A stretch of 64,000 nt of DNA from Dendrophyllia cribrosa (GCA_024195265.1 JAJLRJ010000006.1:18288641-18352640); one strand, 5' to 3'; counted from the first letter of the stretch, positions 1-12,981 are shown. The notes: a model not told the origin generated them from the letters alone. Made by a program: numbers and translations.

Positions 1-18
1 AATATCCGAAACTAAATC

Positions 19-327
19 CCCAGGGGGGATACTCGAAATTTACATGACGGGGGAGTCCGACGTATGTTTTTGGGTCAAGAAATCGGGCGGGTATTTTTTT
101 GGGTCTTAAAAAAAATAAGCGTATTTTTTTGGGTTTCAAATCTCAGAGCGACGTTTTTGTTGCGATCAGTGCCGGGGTTTACGTGGATCAGATTATTTTT
201 TTGGGTATAAAATTTCGATGCTAGGTATTTTTTTGGGTGTAAATTTCAAGCTCGAGTATTTAGGGTTCAAAAAATGAGGCTCCGTCGGACCCCCCCCGTC
301 ATGTAAATTTCGAGTATCCCCCCTGGG
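19..327. mobile_element. 309-bp MITE with 43-bp terminal repeats and 8-bp target duplication
   Basis: Ends are CCCAGGGGGGATACTCGAAA and its reverse complement, repeating for about 43 bp. ACTAAATC flanks both sides (11-18, 328-335). The related unoccupied site near 1737 reads gaaACTAAGTCaag, confirming insertion with an 8-bp duplication. The interior has repeated tatttttttgggt blocks and no coding frame. An 8-bp duplication suggests a hAT-type parent (inference). Confidence 0.8.
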
Positions 328-402
328 ACTAAATCAAGACAAATAGATTATTCACATATGTGACATTTCGGAACCCCAGCTCCCCAGGCCTGATTTCCAC
401 GC

Positions 403-1935
403 GATGCTGGATACTATTATGACGTTTCAAGATGGCGCAGATTTGGTACCGACACTTTTCTCGATTCGTTCCGCTTAGACGACGCGCTAAGCATGCTGGA
501 TACTATTGTGACGTTTCAAGATGGCGCAGATTTGGTACCGACACTTTTCTCGATTCGTTCCGCCTAGCCGACAAGATTAGGAAGCGTCTCCTTCGTCGAC
601 GCAAAAACCCGACAATTTTTAACTGTATTAGCTTTCATGTAGTTTCCTTTCGAAGGTACTAAAATGATATAGTAAAACGCTTTTCAGAATTTTCGCGAAC
701 CTTTCAAACTTGACCAAGTTTTTCGTTTATCCATCCAAGCTAGGTTAACGATGTGGGTTTCGGATTTTGTATTCTGTCTTTGTGTCGCCTGTTATAAAGT
801 ATAACTAGAAGTAATCATAGATTATAGTGCGTCTCCATATCCCGTGGCACCTCGTCTTGACCTAGTACCTCAGTTTCATGAATTAATTTAGCCAGTGTTT
901 AAAAGGGCTATGTCGCGAGATATGTCACGCAGGCAAAAACGTGGGGCCGACATCAAACAAATCATTCACGCTATCGCCGTGGGATCGGGCAAAATCCTGC
1001 CGTGCTGTGTACTCCGAAAGGTCTCAGATTTTTCCGAGGTATAAATAGTATATTTGTCTTGATTTCATTTCGGTTATTTCTCCGATTCTGAAATCATACT
1101 CCTCAGTACATGTACTAATACCGGAACCGGAAATGAGAAATTTCCGAGAAAGCCTGAAAAAGTGCTCCCGTGATAAACTTCTTGGACACCGCGCATGAAA
1201 TCGACGTTTAAGTCACGCAACATTCAACGTCAATTTCGCAGGATTTTTCGGATAAAATTGTAACTACCAGTTGCAAGTAAGACACAAGACTATTGAATAT
1301 AATTCCTTTATTAGCTAGACAAATTTTAGTCACAAAACTGCGAAATCTTTAGTCGCAAATGCGCCCGATACAGGCGCAATTTCGAGCACTGCAAAGTTAT
1401 TAAATCTGCGTTCGCCCTGGCGCGGACGGTCAGTGAATTATTGCTACAAGACATACAGCGAATTGCACCGTACCGTAGAACATCGCGAAGAACGACGTCG
1501 GTATTTAGGTGAAAGCCTCCCCAATCAGGCAGAGAACCACAGCAAAATCAAGATATAACGTTCAAAACATACCAGAACGGTAGCGAGGAAAATCCGATAA
1601 CTTCTTGCTTGATTCCAAAAGACCCAACAACTTACTTGGTCCGGAGAAGAACCTTCGTCCAATTTTTCCACTGCGTACTTTTAGTAGGCATTGAAATATT
1701 GAGCCGTACGATTCCAAAATCGGGAAAATATCCGAAACTAAGTCAAGACAAATAGATTATTCACATGTGACATTTCGGAACCCCAGCTCCCCAGAATGAT
1801 GCCTGATTTCCACGCGCTGGGAATGCTGGATACTATTGTGACGTTTCAACATGGCGCAGATTTGGTACCGACGCTTTTCTCGATTCGTTCCGCCTAGCCG
1901 ACAAGATTAGGAAGCGTCTCCTTCGTCGATGCAAT
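403..1935. repeat. Tandem non-coding repeat block
   Basis: The segment gatactattgtgacgtttc ... ttaggaagcgtctccttcgt occurs at about 412-480 (partial), 497-606 and 1827-1930. A second segment (about 806-1740, starting agtaatcatagattatagtg) recurs at about 30667-31580. The order is therefore an alternating repeat array that now also carries the 309-bp MITE. No gene was recognised; the short frame MAQIWYRHFSRF is a by-product of the repeat. Confidence 0.65.
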
Positions 1936-2705
1936 CAGGATTCGCCAAACTTGAATGTGCTTATGTTTTCCTCAAAATAAAGATTTAGCAATAATCATGA
2001 TTTTAGGTTCTTGACATAGACTACATTGTGTTGTAAACTTCTTAGTTTTTACTAACCTTTTCGCCTTGTCCGCTCTGACTGTCAAAACTCAACTCAACAA
2101 CGGCTATTTATCAATGGTCAATTAACAAAACCACCTTTCTCTTAGCAACTTTCTATTAAGGACTATTTATTATTCGAGCCTATTACCAGGTCACCACATT
2201 GTTCCTAGCTGTTTCTCGCCTAGATCAAGACAACATTTCAAAGCCTGTGCGAGATTAACATATATTCATTTTTCTAAGTTCTCCTTTGAGATAAGATTTA
2301 CCGAGAAAACACTTTTAAACCAAGAAATACCGCATACCATTTGTACATGAACAACGAGTTGTTCATCATCGAACAGTTCCGAGATTTACCTTTTACTCTG
2401 AACATCATTATTTAGGAGCATTTATACGAAGAAAATAAGCTGCGGCTTATCCAAGCCGCGAACTCACCGTATAAATGGTACATTTTGCGCGGTTGTGGCC
2501 GCGGTTTATTCAAGCCACGACTCAGGGGCCGCAGCTGATGTAAGACAGGAACTTGCTCCTCTAAATGAGTACGCGGCTTATCCAAACCGGGACAACTGCG
2601 CAAGCGTACATTTGGTTTGTTAGCTTGCGCGAGGGCGCGTTTCGTAATCCAGTTCAAAGGGGACAAACTTCAAATAAATGTGGCTACTAAACATATCTGA
2701 ATTTC

Positions 2706-2747
<42 letters not shown>

Positions 2748-5389
2748 ACAATTGGTTTCGGCTCCATTAAATCCTATACCAATTGTAGAACATTTTAGGA
2801 GGAGCCACCCACAGTGTGAGGCAATAGAGAAATTAAATAGGGGCGCTAGGATGATATGAAGGACCTAAAATAATAAAGGATACGGTATCTCTCAATTCTG
2901 GATTGCTAGTCTCATCTCCCGTAGTGTAGTGCCATACTTCTCAATGATAGCACCGTGGCGTTTGAAGAATTTAGCAAACGATTTACGAAGGAGCGTAGAT
3001 TTGGTCGAGAGCTGCGAGAAACAGACTTCCTCAAGTACCTCAAGCACTCCAAACGCTAAAATGACTAGAAAAACTTGGAGTTGCGCAGAGGAACGAAAAT
3101 TTGAAAATAGCATAATAATCCAAGTGACGAATTATTATATTTAGGCGACATTTGGCAAGAAAAATGCAGGATCGTAACGAGGTATATTTGATTCCGGCCA
3201 AATACATGTACGTTGGGAATTTTGATCCCTGATCCCGCAAAAAAAGTTGACCCCACGAGATTCTCTCTTTATAATTTTGCCTCGTTGCATAACATAAACA
3301 CGACAAGACACCACATTCGCGCCAGCAAAGATCTAACTGTCTACAATTGTAAAATTGATTGTTAATAATAATGACAGGCCAAACACGACAACTCAGTGTG
3401 GAATCTTACCGTGTTAATTCACTACTCCTCCAAGAAACGGCACTGAAAAAATGAGAGAAGTCAAGATGAAATAAAATTTATTTCGATGACTTGTGTATTC
3501 TTTCAGTTGTAAGTAATTATTTAGTTCTGTAACAAAGGGAAAACAAAAACATCCACGTCGTTTAATAACCTTGCCTCGGCACGTTAATGACAAAAGAGCT
3601 AATTAACATTTAGATCGATCCTAAGACTGAAAGGGCTAATGATCCATACCTCGGCAACTATGCATTCTCGAGAAGAATGCCAGCAATTACAAACCATTAC
3701 AAAGGTCCTTATACGAACTCATCCGCCGTAACAGGGACTTTTGGGGAATTTAAATCCGTGGCTGAGTGAGAGGTGCTCTGCTACTAACAGAGCGGTCTTT
3801 TACATGAAGTGGATCAGAGCGTCGTTCAGGGACATGTTCTTTTATTGCTAGTGTTGACTCATATACGGTTACACGCAAAACTCAAAGCTCTTACTGAGAC
3901 TAATTGTCATATACCAGTTGCAGCCAATAGTATTTGGACAGCTCAATTTTGCTTGCGTACAGTTAAATCCTGTATTAAGCGGACACCCTCGAGGAATGCT
4001 CTAGCCCAAAGAAAACGTCATTATTGATGCCACTGCAAATATCATTCTAATGAACGTTGCAAGTTATCGTTAACTTGAACAGTGCGTTTCTGTTCATTCA
4101 TTTTATTGAAAGTGAAAAACTGATCAAGTTATTATGTAGAAAGTCAGATTCTAGTTGCACAACCAAACAAGCAAAATAAGTCAGTTTTGACAATCAAACG
4201 CACGTCAAGACAGTCTCCTTATTTCACTGCAGTTCAAGAACGTGAAGGGGCGGGGCCTACATTAATTTGAACAGATTCGTTATCACCTTTTAGTTTCTGC
4301 AGCTTCATTTGTTTGGAGCGAGTTATTAACTTTGCAGTTTGATGACAACGAAAAGTTCTCCTCAGTGACAACGAAAAGTTCTCCTCAGTATCCATGGTAA
4401 CGAGGATAGTCCAACAACAACTCAACCAATCGATAAGGTTAAAACTGGCCGCTCCTTAAATGGATCCGCATGCTCTTCGTCTGACTGATTTGGCATTCTA
4501 CTGTTCAGCATGCGCTTCGCTTTGCTCTCCAATTAGGGGACCAACTGGTCAATAGACCTGAAAAGATATATATGATTTTGTCTTCATTGGCTTGAGTCTA
4601 TACTTATAATTGTCCATTTTATACAGGTTTTGAACAATAGAAACAACCATTTCAGTCAACTTGTAGTTGTCCGCGTCCGTTTAATAGAAGTGTCCATTTA
4701 ATACAGGTATTCTTAATGGTAAACATGGGAACACAATTTTGGGACTTCCGCTTAATGGAGGGGTCTGCTTAATATGGTATCCACTTAGTACAGGTTTACA
4801 TGTATTAGGTTACCAGATATATAAAAACATTTTTATTAAATTCTAAAGATATTACTTTTCGCACCAACGCAACCTAAAGCTCATTTCATATTCCAAAGCC
4901 TTTGTTCTTACAGCCGGTGACAAACACCTGTAAGACTCACTTTTCCATAATGAGAACACATCGTCAAGATATGGCTTAGTTATAAGTTATGTTTGGACCG
5001 CAGGCATTAAGATATTTGCAAAGGAAACTACCATTTTCGTTCCTAGCATTAATGTTCCATGAGTTTGGAGATGATTCTTTCAAGCGTTAAATCAAAATAA
5101 TTTTCTTTGAGAATAAGCCTTAGCATTTCCCTGAGGTTTTCGCTCGGTATAAGAGGCTTCTTTTCGTAGAATGTTTCATTTGCTTTACATACAGTGTTTA
5201 TTCCTTCCTATTGATTTGTGGGATGTTAGAAACAACGGGACGGTAGCTGAAGAGAGAGAGAGAGACCCTGGGAACAAGGTTGAATATGTCACCACGGGCG
5301 TCATGCAGCTTGTGTGAGACATGCAATACAGGTGAATACCGCTTGGCATTCTGAACACACTTTAATGATTTAGTCAAAGTTATCAACGA
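1936..5389. other. Intergenic DNA downstream of SCYL1, no gene seen
   Basis: Contains a short hairpin at 2728-2799 (CCTAAAATGT ... ACATTTTAGG), a 23-bp tandem doublet near 4345-4391 (gacaacgaaaagttctcctc twice), and degenerate tgtccgtttaata / tgtccatttaatacagg repeats at about 4610-4800. A related tgtccgcctaa repeat occurs near 25610-25770. No exon-like coding segments were recognised. The same content is at 33500-36953. Confidence 0.6.
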
Positions 5390-5685
5390 TTACATGATCA
5401 TGACTAGCCAGTTAGTGAACCAACTTTCTAGAGTGAGTCGTTTGTAGTAGTCCGTACTGTAAGTAACGCATTCGGCAGAGTCCCAGTCATTTCTGTGATT
5501 CTTGTGTAAATGGTGTTCAGCAATGTGATTGTTGACATCACCAGTTTTTGTCGCCCGTTTCTGTTCAGTCAGTCGTATGTTCAGATTTCTGCCAGTCTCA
5601 CCGATGTATAAAGAGGCATGGCAGTCGCAGCATTTGATCTTGTATACTGCTCCTTGTCTGTCGTTAGGTTCGTCCTTGTCTTTAA

Positions 5686-6426
5686 AGTGCCTATAACCCC
5701 TAGAAAGTTATTTTCAGAATCAACTCTATGTAGATTGAATAGTTGAATGGTAAAATATTTCTGGTTTTGAACGTCGCGTTTGTGAGTTATAGAGATTTGA
5801 ACTGAATTTACAAAATGCTAATTAGATGACGTCAACCCGGGAATCATTTATTATACAACTACTTGTTTTCACCTCCAAGTAATATTTTTTACGAATCAAT
5901 AGACTATCCACAGTTTATTTTTAGCATTTATCAAATTAATTATCTTCAACCTGTAAACTGCGCATTGTAAATTGGTGTAGAAATAATGGCAAATTCCCGG
6001 GTTGACGTCATCTAATTAGCATTTTGTAAATTCAAATCTCTATAACTCACAAACGCGACGTTCAAAACATAGTTAATAGAACAAACTGGTTATAAAGCTC
6101 ATCAAATTTCAAAAAGAGTGTACAAAGCTGCTTTGTTTTATGTTGAACGAACCGTGACCCTGCACATTGTTTTGTTTAACGTGTGAGCCCAAATGTTTCT
6201 ACTGGTCAGTTGCTTATATGCATTTCAATACCTTTTGTGTTTTGTGCAGGGTCAAGGCAAACGAACAAAGGAAATGGAGAACAAAAACATATAACAAAGG
6301 ACTGACTGAGTTTCATAACCAGTTTGTTCTATTAACTATGTTCAAAACCAGAAATATTTTACCATTCAACTATTCAATCTACATAGAGTTGATTCTGAAA
6401 ATAACTTTCTAGGGATTATAGGCACT
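5686..6426. mobile_element. 741-bp non-autonomous element with TTAA target duplication inside Penelope ORF
   Basis: Flanked by TTAA at 5682-5685 and 6427-6430. Terminal inverted repeats begin AGTGCCTATAA and run CCCTAGAAAGTTATTTTCAG and on to TTTCTGGTTTTGAAC (about 90 bp), then past the inner insertion to AACAAACTGGTTAT. TTAA target duplication, and CCCTAGAAAG close to each end, suggest a piggyBac-type element; the class is inference. No transposase frame is present. It is an insertion, since removing it with one TTAA restores the host reading frame. Confidence 0.8.
5773..6064. mobile_element. Palindromic MITE inserted in the left terminal repeat of the TTAA element
   Basis: Arms of about 78 bp (from GTCGCGTTTGTGAGTTATAG to GATGACGTCAACCCGGG, and its reverse complement ending near 6062) surround a loop of about 130 bp. 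The uninterrupted right terminal repeat of the host reads TTTTGAAC then ATAGTTAATAG, while the left one is split exactly there, which fixes this as a later insertion. Exact ends are ambiguous because GTTCAAAA at the right edge mirrors TTTTGAAC at the left. Confidence 0.75.
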
Positions 6427-7307
6427 TTAAGGTTTGTGAGAAGTTGTCGTAAAGCGGTAATCGGTTCGTGAGCGACACGGATGTTGTAAGGTTGTAAGAT
6501 CCGTGCAATAGTCTCAGAAGTGCCCTTGATGTAGGGTATTGTCGCTGTGGTGACAGGTTTTGCGTTAGTTGTGTTAGGTTCGTTGTTTTTGTAAACATTG
6601 CGTTTAACAAAGTCTGGGTTGTAGTTGTTCTTACTGAAAACGTTGTCAAGGTACTTGGTTTCGTCGGTTAAGCTGTGAAAAAGACGCAAACTAGTTGCGC
6701 TCGTCTTGTAAAAGTTCGTATGGTCGTTGCTTTGCGAGATGTAGGGTTGTACGATGACTGGTCTAGTAATCTGGCGGTATGAGTCGGTTTCCTGTAGATA
6801 GTAGTCTGTAGTTTGTTGTCGTTTCGGCTTACTAGACAGTCTGGAAAAGGAATCTTGCCATTTTCTTCAACCTCTCTAGTGAACTGTATGTCAGCGTTTT
6901 GTCCGTTGAGGTGTTCGTGAAAGGTGTCAATCTCGTCTTTGTGTACAGCAGTAAAGGTGTCGTCCACGTAGCGTAACCAAAGTGGTACTGTTTGTTTGTA
7001 TATAGCAAAGGCTTCTTCCTCGATGTCACAAAAACAACGAATTTTCAAATTAGTTTCGCTCATCCCTGTGAATGTGTGATATATGGCTAAACGGTTTCAA
7101 ATAGTGAAAAAATCTAATAGCTATTCCCTGTTTGAAAGCATGGATACTCTAGGCTGGGGGCATCTAGTTTCGTATTACCTTTCCGAAACACACAGATACT
7201 GGTCACACACGCTTCTGAGGTAATTGCCATTTGACTTTTGTTGCGGACACACTACAGTACAAGATCGTGACTAGCCTGTGTTAACCCGTCAAGCACAAAA
7301 TTGGTTT

Positions 7308-7664
7308 AAACATGAAGTTCCGGTATAAAAGGTTTAGCTCCTCCCCCATTTCACACCTTTTGGGTGTGAAATGCAAATTAAGGCGTCTTTCAGTCACAAA
7401 ACGTGGTTACCTTGCGCGTCCTTGTGAATATAATTTGCTTCAAAAATCTAATTGAACCAAGATTTTACCAAAGCAAAAAAAGAAATAGAAGTTCATAAAG
7501 ACTTGTGATATAACTTTCATAAAGTTTTCCTAAATTTTGTTAGCAATGGTCTTAGTAATGACGCATGTTTTTTGTCAGTTGTTAATGCTTCAGTGGTTGA
7601 TTGACGACTGGAGGCAAGAATGGCCAGGTCAGGCTCCTTTTAAACCGGAACTTCGTGTTTAAAG
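7308..7664. mobile_element. Inverted-repeat element, about 357 bp
   Basis: Left end AAACATGAAGTTCCGGTATA and right end reverse complement AAACACGAAGTTCCGGTTTA, each followed by AAAGG. TTTAAA borders both sides. Also contains a perfect hairpin ATTTCACACC-TTTT-GGGTGTGAAAT near 7349. No coding frame. Right copy at 38872-39228. Confidence 0.6.
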
Positions 7665-7791
7665 GCATACGAAAACACAAGAAGTCTCTTTAATGTCCTT
7701 TTATTGTATTGTAAAATAGAATAATACTCTTCAGCTTTTATCTTGCAATAAAGAAAAAGCTAAATAAAATAATGATTGCTTCCATATCTTA

Positions 7792-7987
7792 GGGGGTGTT
7801 TACATGACACCGGGGCGACTTTCGCGCCGGGGGGAGTTCACTCCGGTTCCCTCTTATGGCTCTACATTTGTTTACATGATACCACCACATTTTGTGGTAT
7901 CATGTAAACAAATGTAGGGCCATAAGAAGGAACCGGAGTGAACTCGCCCCGGCGCGAAAGTCGCCCCGGTGTCATGTAAACACCCCC
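7792..7987. mobile_element. PIF/Harbinger-like foldback MITE (196 bp)
   Basis: Almost the whole length folds back: GGGGGTGTTTACATGACACC ... and its reverse complement, with tgataccaccacattttgtggtatca at the centre. Flanked by TTA on both sides (7789-7791, 7988-7990), the 3-bp TWA duplication typical of PIF/Harbinger, with G-rich ends as in that superfamily. Confidence 0.75.
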
Positions 7988-8143
7988 TTATAATCTGTTA
8001 TGTAATATACATATTTGTTAAACGCCCCGCTTGGAAACCAGCTATTGTATATAGTTGTAGTGGCTAGCGTTGTAAAATAAAGTGTATGTTATGTTTATGT
8101 TATGTTTTTGTTTTGTTGTTTTGTTTGTTATGTTAGACAAATC

Positions 8144-8309
8144 CGGCTAACGCATTGTTGTACCGAATTCAAACCTTCTGGGAATAAGATTCTTTTTTCA
8201 CAATATTTCCATAAAATTTCCACGTCAATGCTTAATTGATATGGAAATATGACGAACAAAGAGTTCTAATCCCAAAAGGTTTGAATTGGGTACAACAATG
8301 CGTTAGCCG
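8144..8309. mobile_element. 166-bp MITE
   Basis: Ends CGGCTAACGCATTGTTGTAC and its reverse complement; inverted arms of about 50 bp include aattcaaacct. Just to its right (8330-8358) is a separate small hairpin, agaaaagaactc / gagttcttttct. Right copy at 39708-39873. Confidence 0.7.
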
Positions 8310-11300
8310 AATTTTCTATAACCGCAGAAAAGAACTCGTCATCTGAGTTCTTTTCTATCTTTCTGAAGTAACTAGAAATTGGGCTCACGATTTATTTTTT
8401 TAGTAATCGGACGTTTTGCAGTGACAGATACATGTATATACATAAGCAGTACTTTGAATAGAAAGTTTTTTCCCTTGTGCAAAAGCGCAAAATTTCGAGC
8501 AAAAGGAGCCCTTATTATAAATATATAATTTTCTAATTTCAAAATTGATTTTTGACTATCGCTTAATTTGTTCCCATTAGTGACCCAATCGTGTTTACAT
8601 TTCACAACAGGGATCGCTATTTGGCTGTGTCATGCTTCCAAGATGAAAACAGAATCGCGTCATAGTTTCATGATTTTTGGCAACAGTAAGATTTGACGGT
8701 GATTTTGGTGGCACTATCCTACTTCCCCTGTGTTTTTCTTTCAACAATAGCCAAGCAACTTGCCTTTAATCCCGTGTGGCAAGTACGAAAAGGAGATGAG
8801 GGAAGAAAAGTTGACAGTGAAGAGCAACTAAGACGTGTATGAGATATGATATGATGGGATCTGAAATCGCATCAGGGAGGATTTGAAAAAAAAATACCAA
8901 ACGATAAATGTAGGCGCTTTCATTCGGGTTTGTTCCTTCCCCAGCTTATCTTTTTGCGTCTGCCGAGCAGCCTGCGTCTCTTTTATCACTTGCAATGGTT
9001 AACATAAAAAACAAACAAACAAAAAAACAAGTAAAAACAAATACATGAGGTAAATTATGTCTCTAATTCGTAAGGTCTAACATAGAATGTATGTTAAAAT
9101 TCACCACTCAAACTGAGATTCATTGTTGTCTCAAAACAGAATATCAAGTCTAATCCAAGTAGTCCCTGGCAAGATTTTTTTGCAAAGCATAGCAGCAGCT
9201 GTTGGAACTTCTGTCCGCCTCATTTATGCCACATTTATGGCTATCCCTTGATCCAATTATCGAGTGCATTATTCCCTGCCAATAACATAGTCTGTCTTGG
9301 TTGCTGTTAGGAAGCGAACACGACAGAATTGAATACTAAAAGTGGAGCTGGCCAAACACCGCTCCTGAGTATGTTTCCTCTCATATTGCTTGACTGGACT
9401 GATGAATTACCTCATGAGGCACAGAATATCATTTCTAACAATCACTCCACTGTTTCACTCAGCTGTGTTGTTCCACTTTGCTCCTAATTAGTTTCTCACT
9501 GCATTTTCACTGCACCAAGTTTCAAAGGTCCCTTTCCTCCCGCAGCTCGTTTATCTTTCTGAGCCTGCAGTCTCTGCCGCCTTTCTTCTCTTTTCTTTTT
9601 CGCAAGTTCTGTTTTACTAGGTTTTTCTTGCCCCCAGTCCTCCATACCCCACTCATCTCCACCCCACCCATCATCCGGGGTCTTTTGGGGCTGGGATTCT
9701 TCAGCAGGGGCACTGCTGGTCAGAGGTGACTGGTCGAATGATCCCCAGTCCCCTACATCCCACGTGTCCCCTTCAGTGTGTTTAGATTGGGCTGGCTTGT
9801 TTTTGCTCTTTTGAGGAGGGTTTGAGATTCCGGATCTACCTGTCATAGCGGTTTTATTTTTCACCTAAAAATGTAAAAGAAATAACGCTTAACAAGGCAT
9901 TTATCATTTCAAGGCATTAATGATTTCTATGGAATATTTCTAGGCCCTGAATGCGGGTCTTCAATATTCAGTTGTTAGCAAACTTTTGGGATAGTTCCAA
10001 ATCGATAGTTAATTCATTCAAGCAAAATTACATAAACACGACCATAATCCTGTGGTAGTGAAATTTCTGAGCTATAAAACCTCTCTTGTTTTTCGAGAGT
10101 CCTGCGCAGCATCCTAAACATTACAAAGGACCTGTCGCTATATTTATAGTTGACGCTGAAGACTGATGATGAATTTTCACGTGATCAGTTATGAGCCTTG
10201 GTTGGAAGGAAAAAAAGAAAGAAGAAAGTAACAATGCCAAATCTCGAGCGAGATAGGCTTTGGAACGACGGACAACCTTTCCACTTGTGTTGTATTAATT
10301 GAATGGTCACTTAAATAGTGTGTAAAATAGACCAGTTTGAACAGTGAACGTATTGTTTGGCACAACATTCGAGAAACCCGCAAAAGATACGTTATTTCCC
10401 ACCATACCTTCGGAGCAAAAAAGTCTTCGTCCCAGCCGCTGTCCGGCACAGTGGGCGGACTGCAGGCTTCCCCTAACATCTCTGATATCATTGTTTCTTC
10501 GTCAGCACGTGAAGACGTCTTTTGCTTTGTGCTGCCTCTAGCTTGCTGTGAAGTCTAAAGAAAAACCAGCGAGTACAAAACTAACTCACAGAGGTATAAA
10601 AGCACAAAAAGGGGAAATGGGACTTCTTTTCAAGTGTTTATCGAATAACCATAGACACTGCTGTGCCTTCAGCGTTCACCTACCTTAGTATTTTGATGTG
10701 GTTTGTTGTGTGATGCTTTACTCATTGTAGAAGGGGTGGTAAAGCTGTCCACAGACCAATCGTCATTCTCCCAATCACCATAGTCGCTACCACTCTCCCT
10801 CCCGTCTAAATCGGCCGCAAGGTTTGCAGGACGTCTGAGAGACTGGGCATAAACAAAGTAATATTACAAATGCATATTTGATGCTCTATAAACATTGTCT
10901 GAAAACATGAACGCAGGTGTGGCTTTTTTGGATAATTAAGACTTACTGGTTCTTTCTTTCCACTCTGAAATACTGCAATTTCTTCTTTTGCTGCTAAAAG
11001 GTCGCTTTTTAGTTCATCTATGCAAGGTTCCTGAAGAGCAATGAACATAAAGGTAAAACATATGGTGTAATTGTGTCCGCTTTTGTGACGCCAGCGTGCC
11101 GCCATCAGGAGGAATGAGCTTGAAGTGCCTGAACAATGGTTGCAGCAACATCCTTGCTGAAAACCGCGGGATCATAAAAATCGAGAAAACATGAAAAGTG
11201 TTTCTTCAACCAAAAAAGTCAATAAATCAGGTGAAAACATTATTAAAAAACACCATTTACTACGTAGTGCATTTCAGAATTAAACTTGTGAAAAACTCAG

Positions 11301-12808
11301 CTAATAAATGAAGGATCCCCTTAAAAGTGATCGATAAAGTAGTCACTGCTTGAAAGTAAATCCACCCGCACTTCATAGGTGGGAAGTTTTTAAATACAGA
11401 ATGGGGTCCCTGTGGAAAAGATTCCTACTTGTGCATCATTCCACTCGTCCTCGCTCCAGTCCCCTCCGTAATCACTTCCCGAGTCTTCATTCTTTTCTTT
11501 TATGGTTGATTGTGTAGTTTCTGGACAGGCTTCCGTTGTTTTCTCACTGACCTTTGTTGGGTCTGGCAAGATGAACAACAAAACGCTCATTAGTGCTTTT
11601 TATACTTTCCCTCAAATTTACCTCAAGAGAATGTGATCTCATCTGGTGCTTAGTTCTCCTGACCTGCCTATTTGAGTGTGTTATAAAATGGCGAGGAAAC
11701 TCTCTCATTTGAAAAATTCTCAAATTTATTTATTTTTGCAAACCGTTTTTCAAAAACTAACCACCACAAGAAAGTACTGCTCATTAGATTTCATTTGAAT
11801 GGTAACACCCTAAAATTCGTCCACATACACAAAAGTTAGAATGACTCAGGAGTTTGACACTGCCAGGGGAGGGTTTCGACTTAGCAGGTCTTGTTCTTCG
11901 GTTGGGTTTTTCATGTTCTATTGGGGAAAAACCGTTTTCGGTTAGTTTGGTTGATCAACTTTTTCAACCAGCTGGGAACCTGGTGGAAACGGTTAAAAAC
12001 GATGGGTAATGTCCGCTGACATGTTAGCAGGCATCAATTTTCGCGTGTCGCCATTACTTTTGCGCGTCACTCGTCAAAATTGTCAGCAAACAAAATGGCG
12101 GTATTAAAATGTTGGACTACTTCCTCAACACATCCACTACTACTGACGGGAGGCAGGTACGCGTTTATTTTCTAGGAATAGTGCTGCTATCCCTTCAAGG
12201 TCATCATCAGACTCACATGGCAGAAAGTCATCCTCTAAACACTTTGCCAACATGGTTGCAAGGGAACTACTTCTCGAATTTCCGCCATCTTGCTTACCCG
12301 CTTCACAAAGTTACAGAGAAAGACAGCTGAGAAAGCCTGGCAATGACTATTCCCAACAGTAACCGCGTTTTCAAACAAAACCAGTTTAGGTTGAAATGGT
12401 TAATTCCGATAGAATACGACCTAAGCATCACGATATGTTGGTTTTCTCTGCAGGTTTTTCCATGTTCTTTCCTTTACTCTTCTCTACTTTGAAGCACTCT
12501 TTCTAGCAGTGCACACAGCCATACCTGGGTTTTTATCTTTGTCAGCTGGTGTATTCTTGTCAGGTTCAGTGGCAGTCCCAGCAGGCGTGTTTCCTCCTCG
12601 ATAGAGTTTGGATGTTAGTGAGCTGACAGCCCATCCTGTCCAAGATGAACCACCACCAGCAGCTGATTCAGCAGTTTGATCTGCAACTACATACCACAAC
12701 ATGTTTGAGATCAATCAGTTGCTTTACATGTCCTGGTCTCAACAAAAACAATCTGCTGTCAATGATACCGTACTTTGAAGACCAGAACTGTGAATTAGTG
12801 CCCTTAAA

Positions 12809-12981
12809 GGGCCACCTTCACCCAAAAGACGTTGCGATCGTTTGTTTTTGTTTTGAAATGCTCCATTGTTCATATGTGTGATCTGATTGGTTGCACGCAT
12901 TCGAGCGTGAATTTCATGTTTTACGAAATTCAGCACAGAAAGTGATCACGGCGCGCACAGCATTTTGGGTGAAGACGGGCC
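12809..12981. mobile_element. Short MITE in SCYL1 intron 13
   Basis: GGGCCACCTTCACCCAAAA at the left and TTTTGGGTGAAGACGGGCC at the right form imperfect terminal repeats. TTAAAG and CTTTAAA border it. Right copy at 44377-44549. Confidence 0.55.

Larger units (their letters stand above)
5390..7063 (-). pseudogene. Penelope-like retroelement fragment: RT C-terminal part plus GIY-YIG domain, interrupted
   Basis: From 7063 downward the frame reads a reverse-transcriptase catalytic motif LWLRYVDDTFTAVHKDEID, then IQFTREVEENGKIPFPDCLV and IYRKPTHT. After a frameshift near 6680 it continues SLTDETKYLDNVFSKNN to LRQLLTNLK (6431). The frame resumes at 5681 with KDEPNDRQGAVYKIKC, SLYIGETGRNLNIRLTEQK and HHLHKN, a GIY-YIG endonuclease domain, and ends at a TAA at 5392-5390. 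RT joined to GIY-YIG is the hallmark of Penelope-like elements. The N-terminal RT blocks are missing. The reading frame is broken by a frameshift and by the 741-bp insertion at TTAA, so the copy is dead. Confidence 0.85.

Noticed and set aside
3740..3810. tRNA-like stretch (tggctgagtgagaggtgctc)
   Set aside because: No paired acceptor stem or T arm could be found.
9478..9729. Plus-strand 83-codon frame
   Set aside because: It is a shadow of the SCYL1 last exon on the minus strand, whose protein is clearly conserved.
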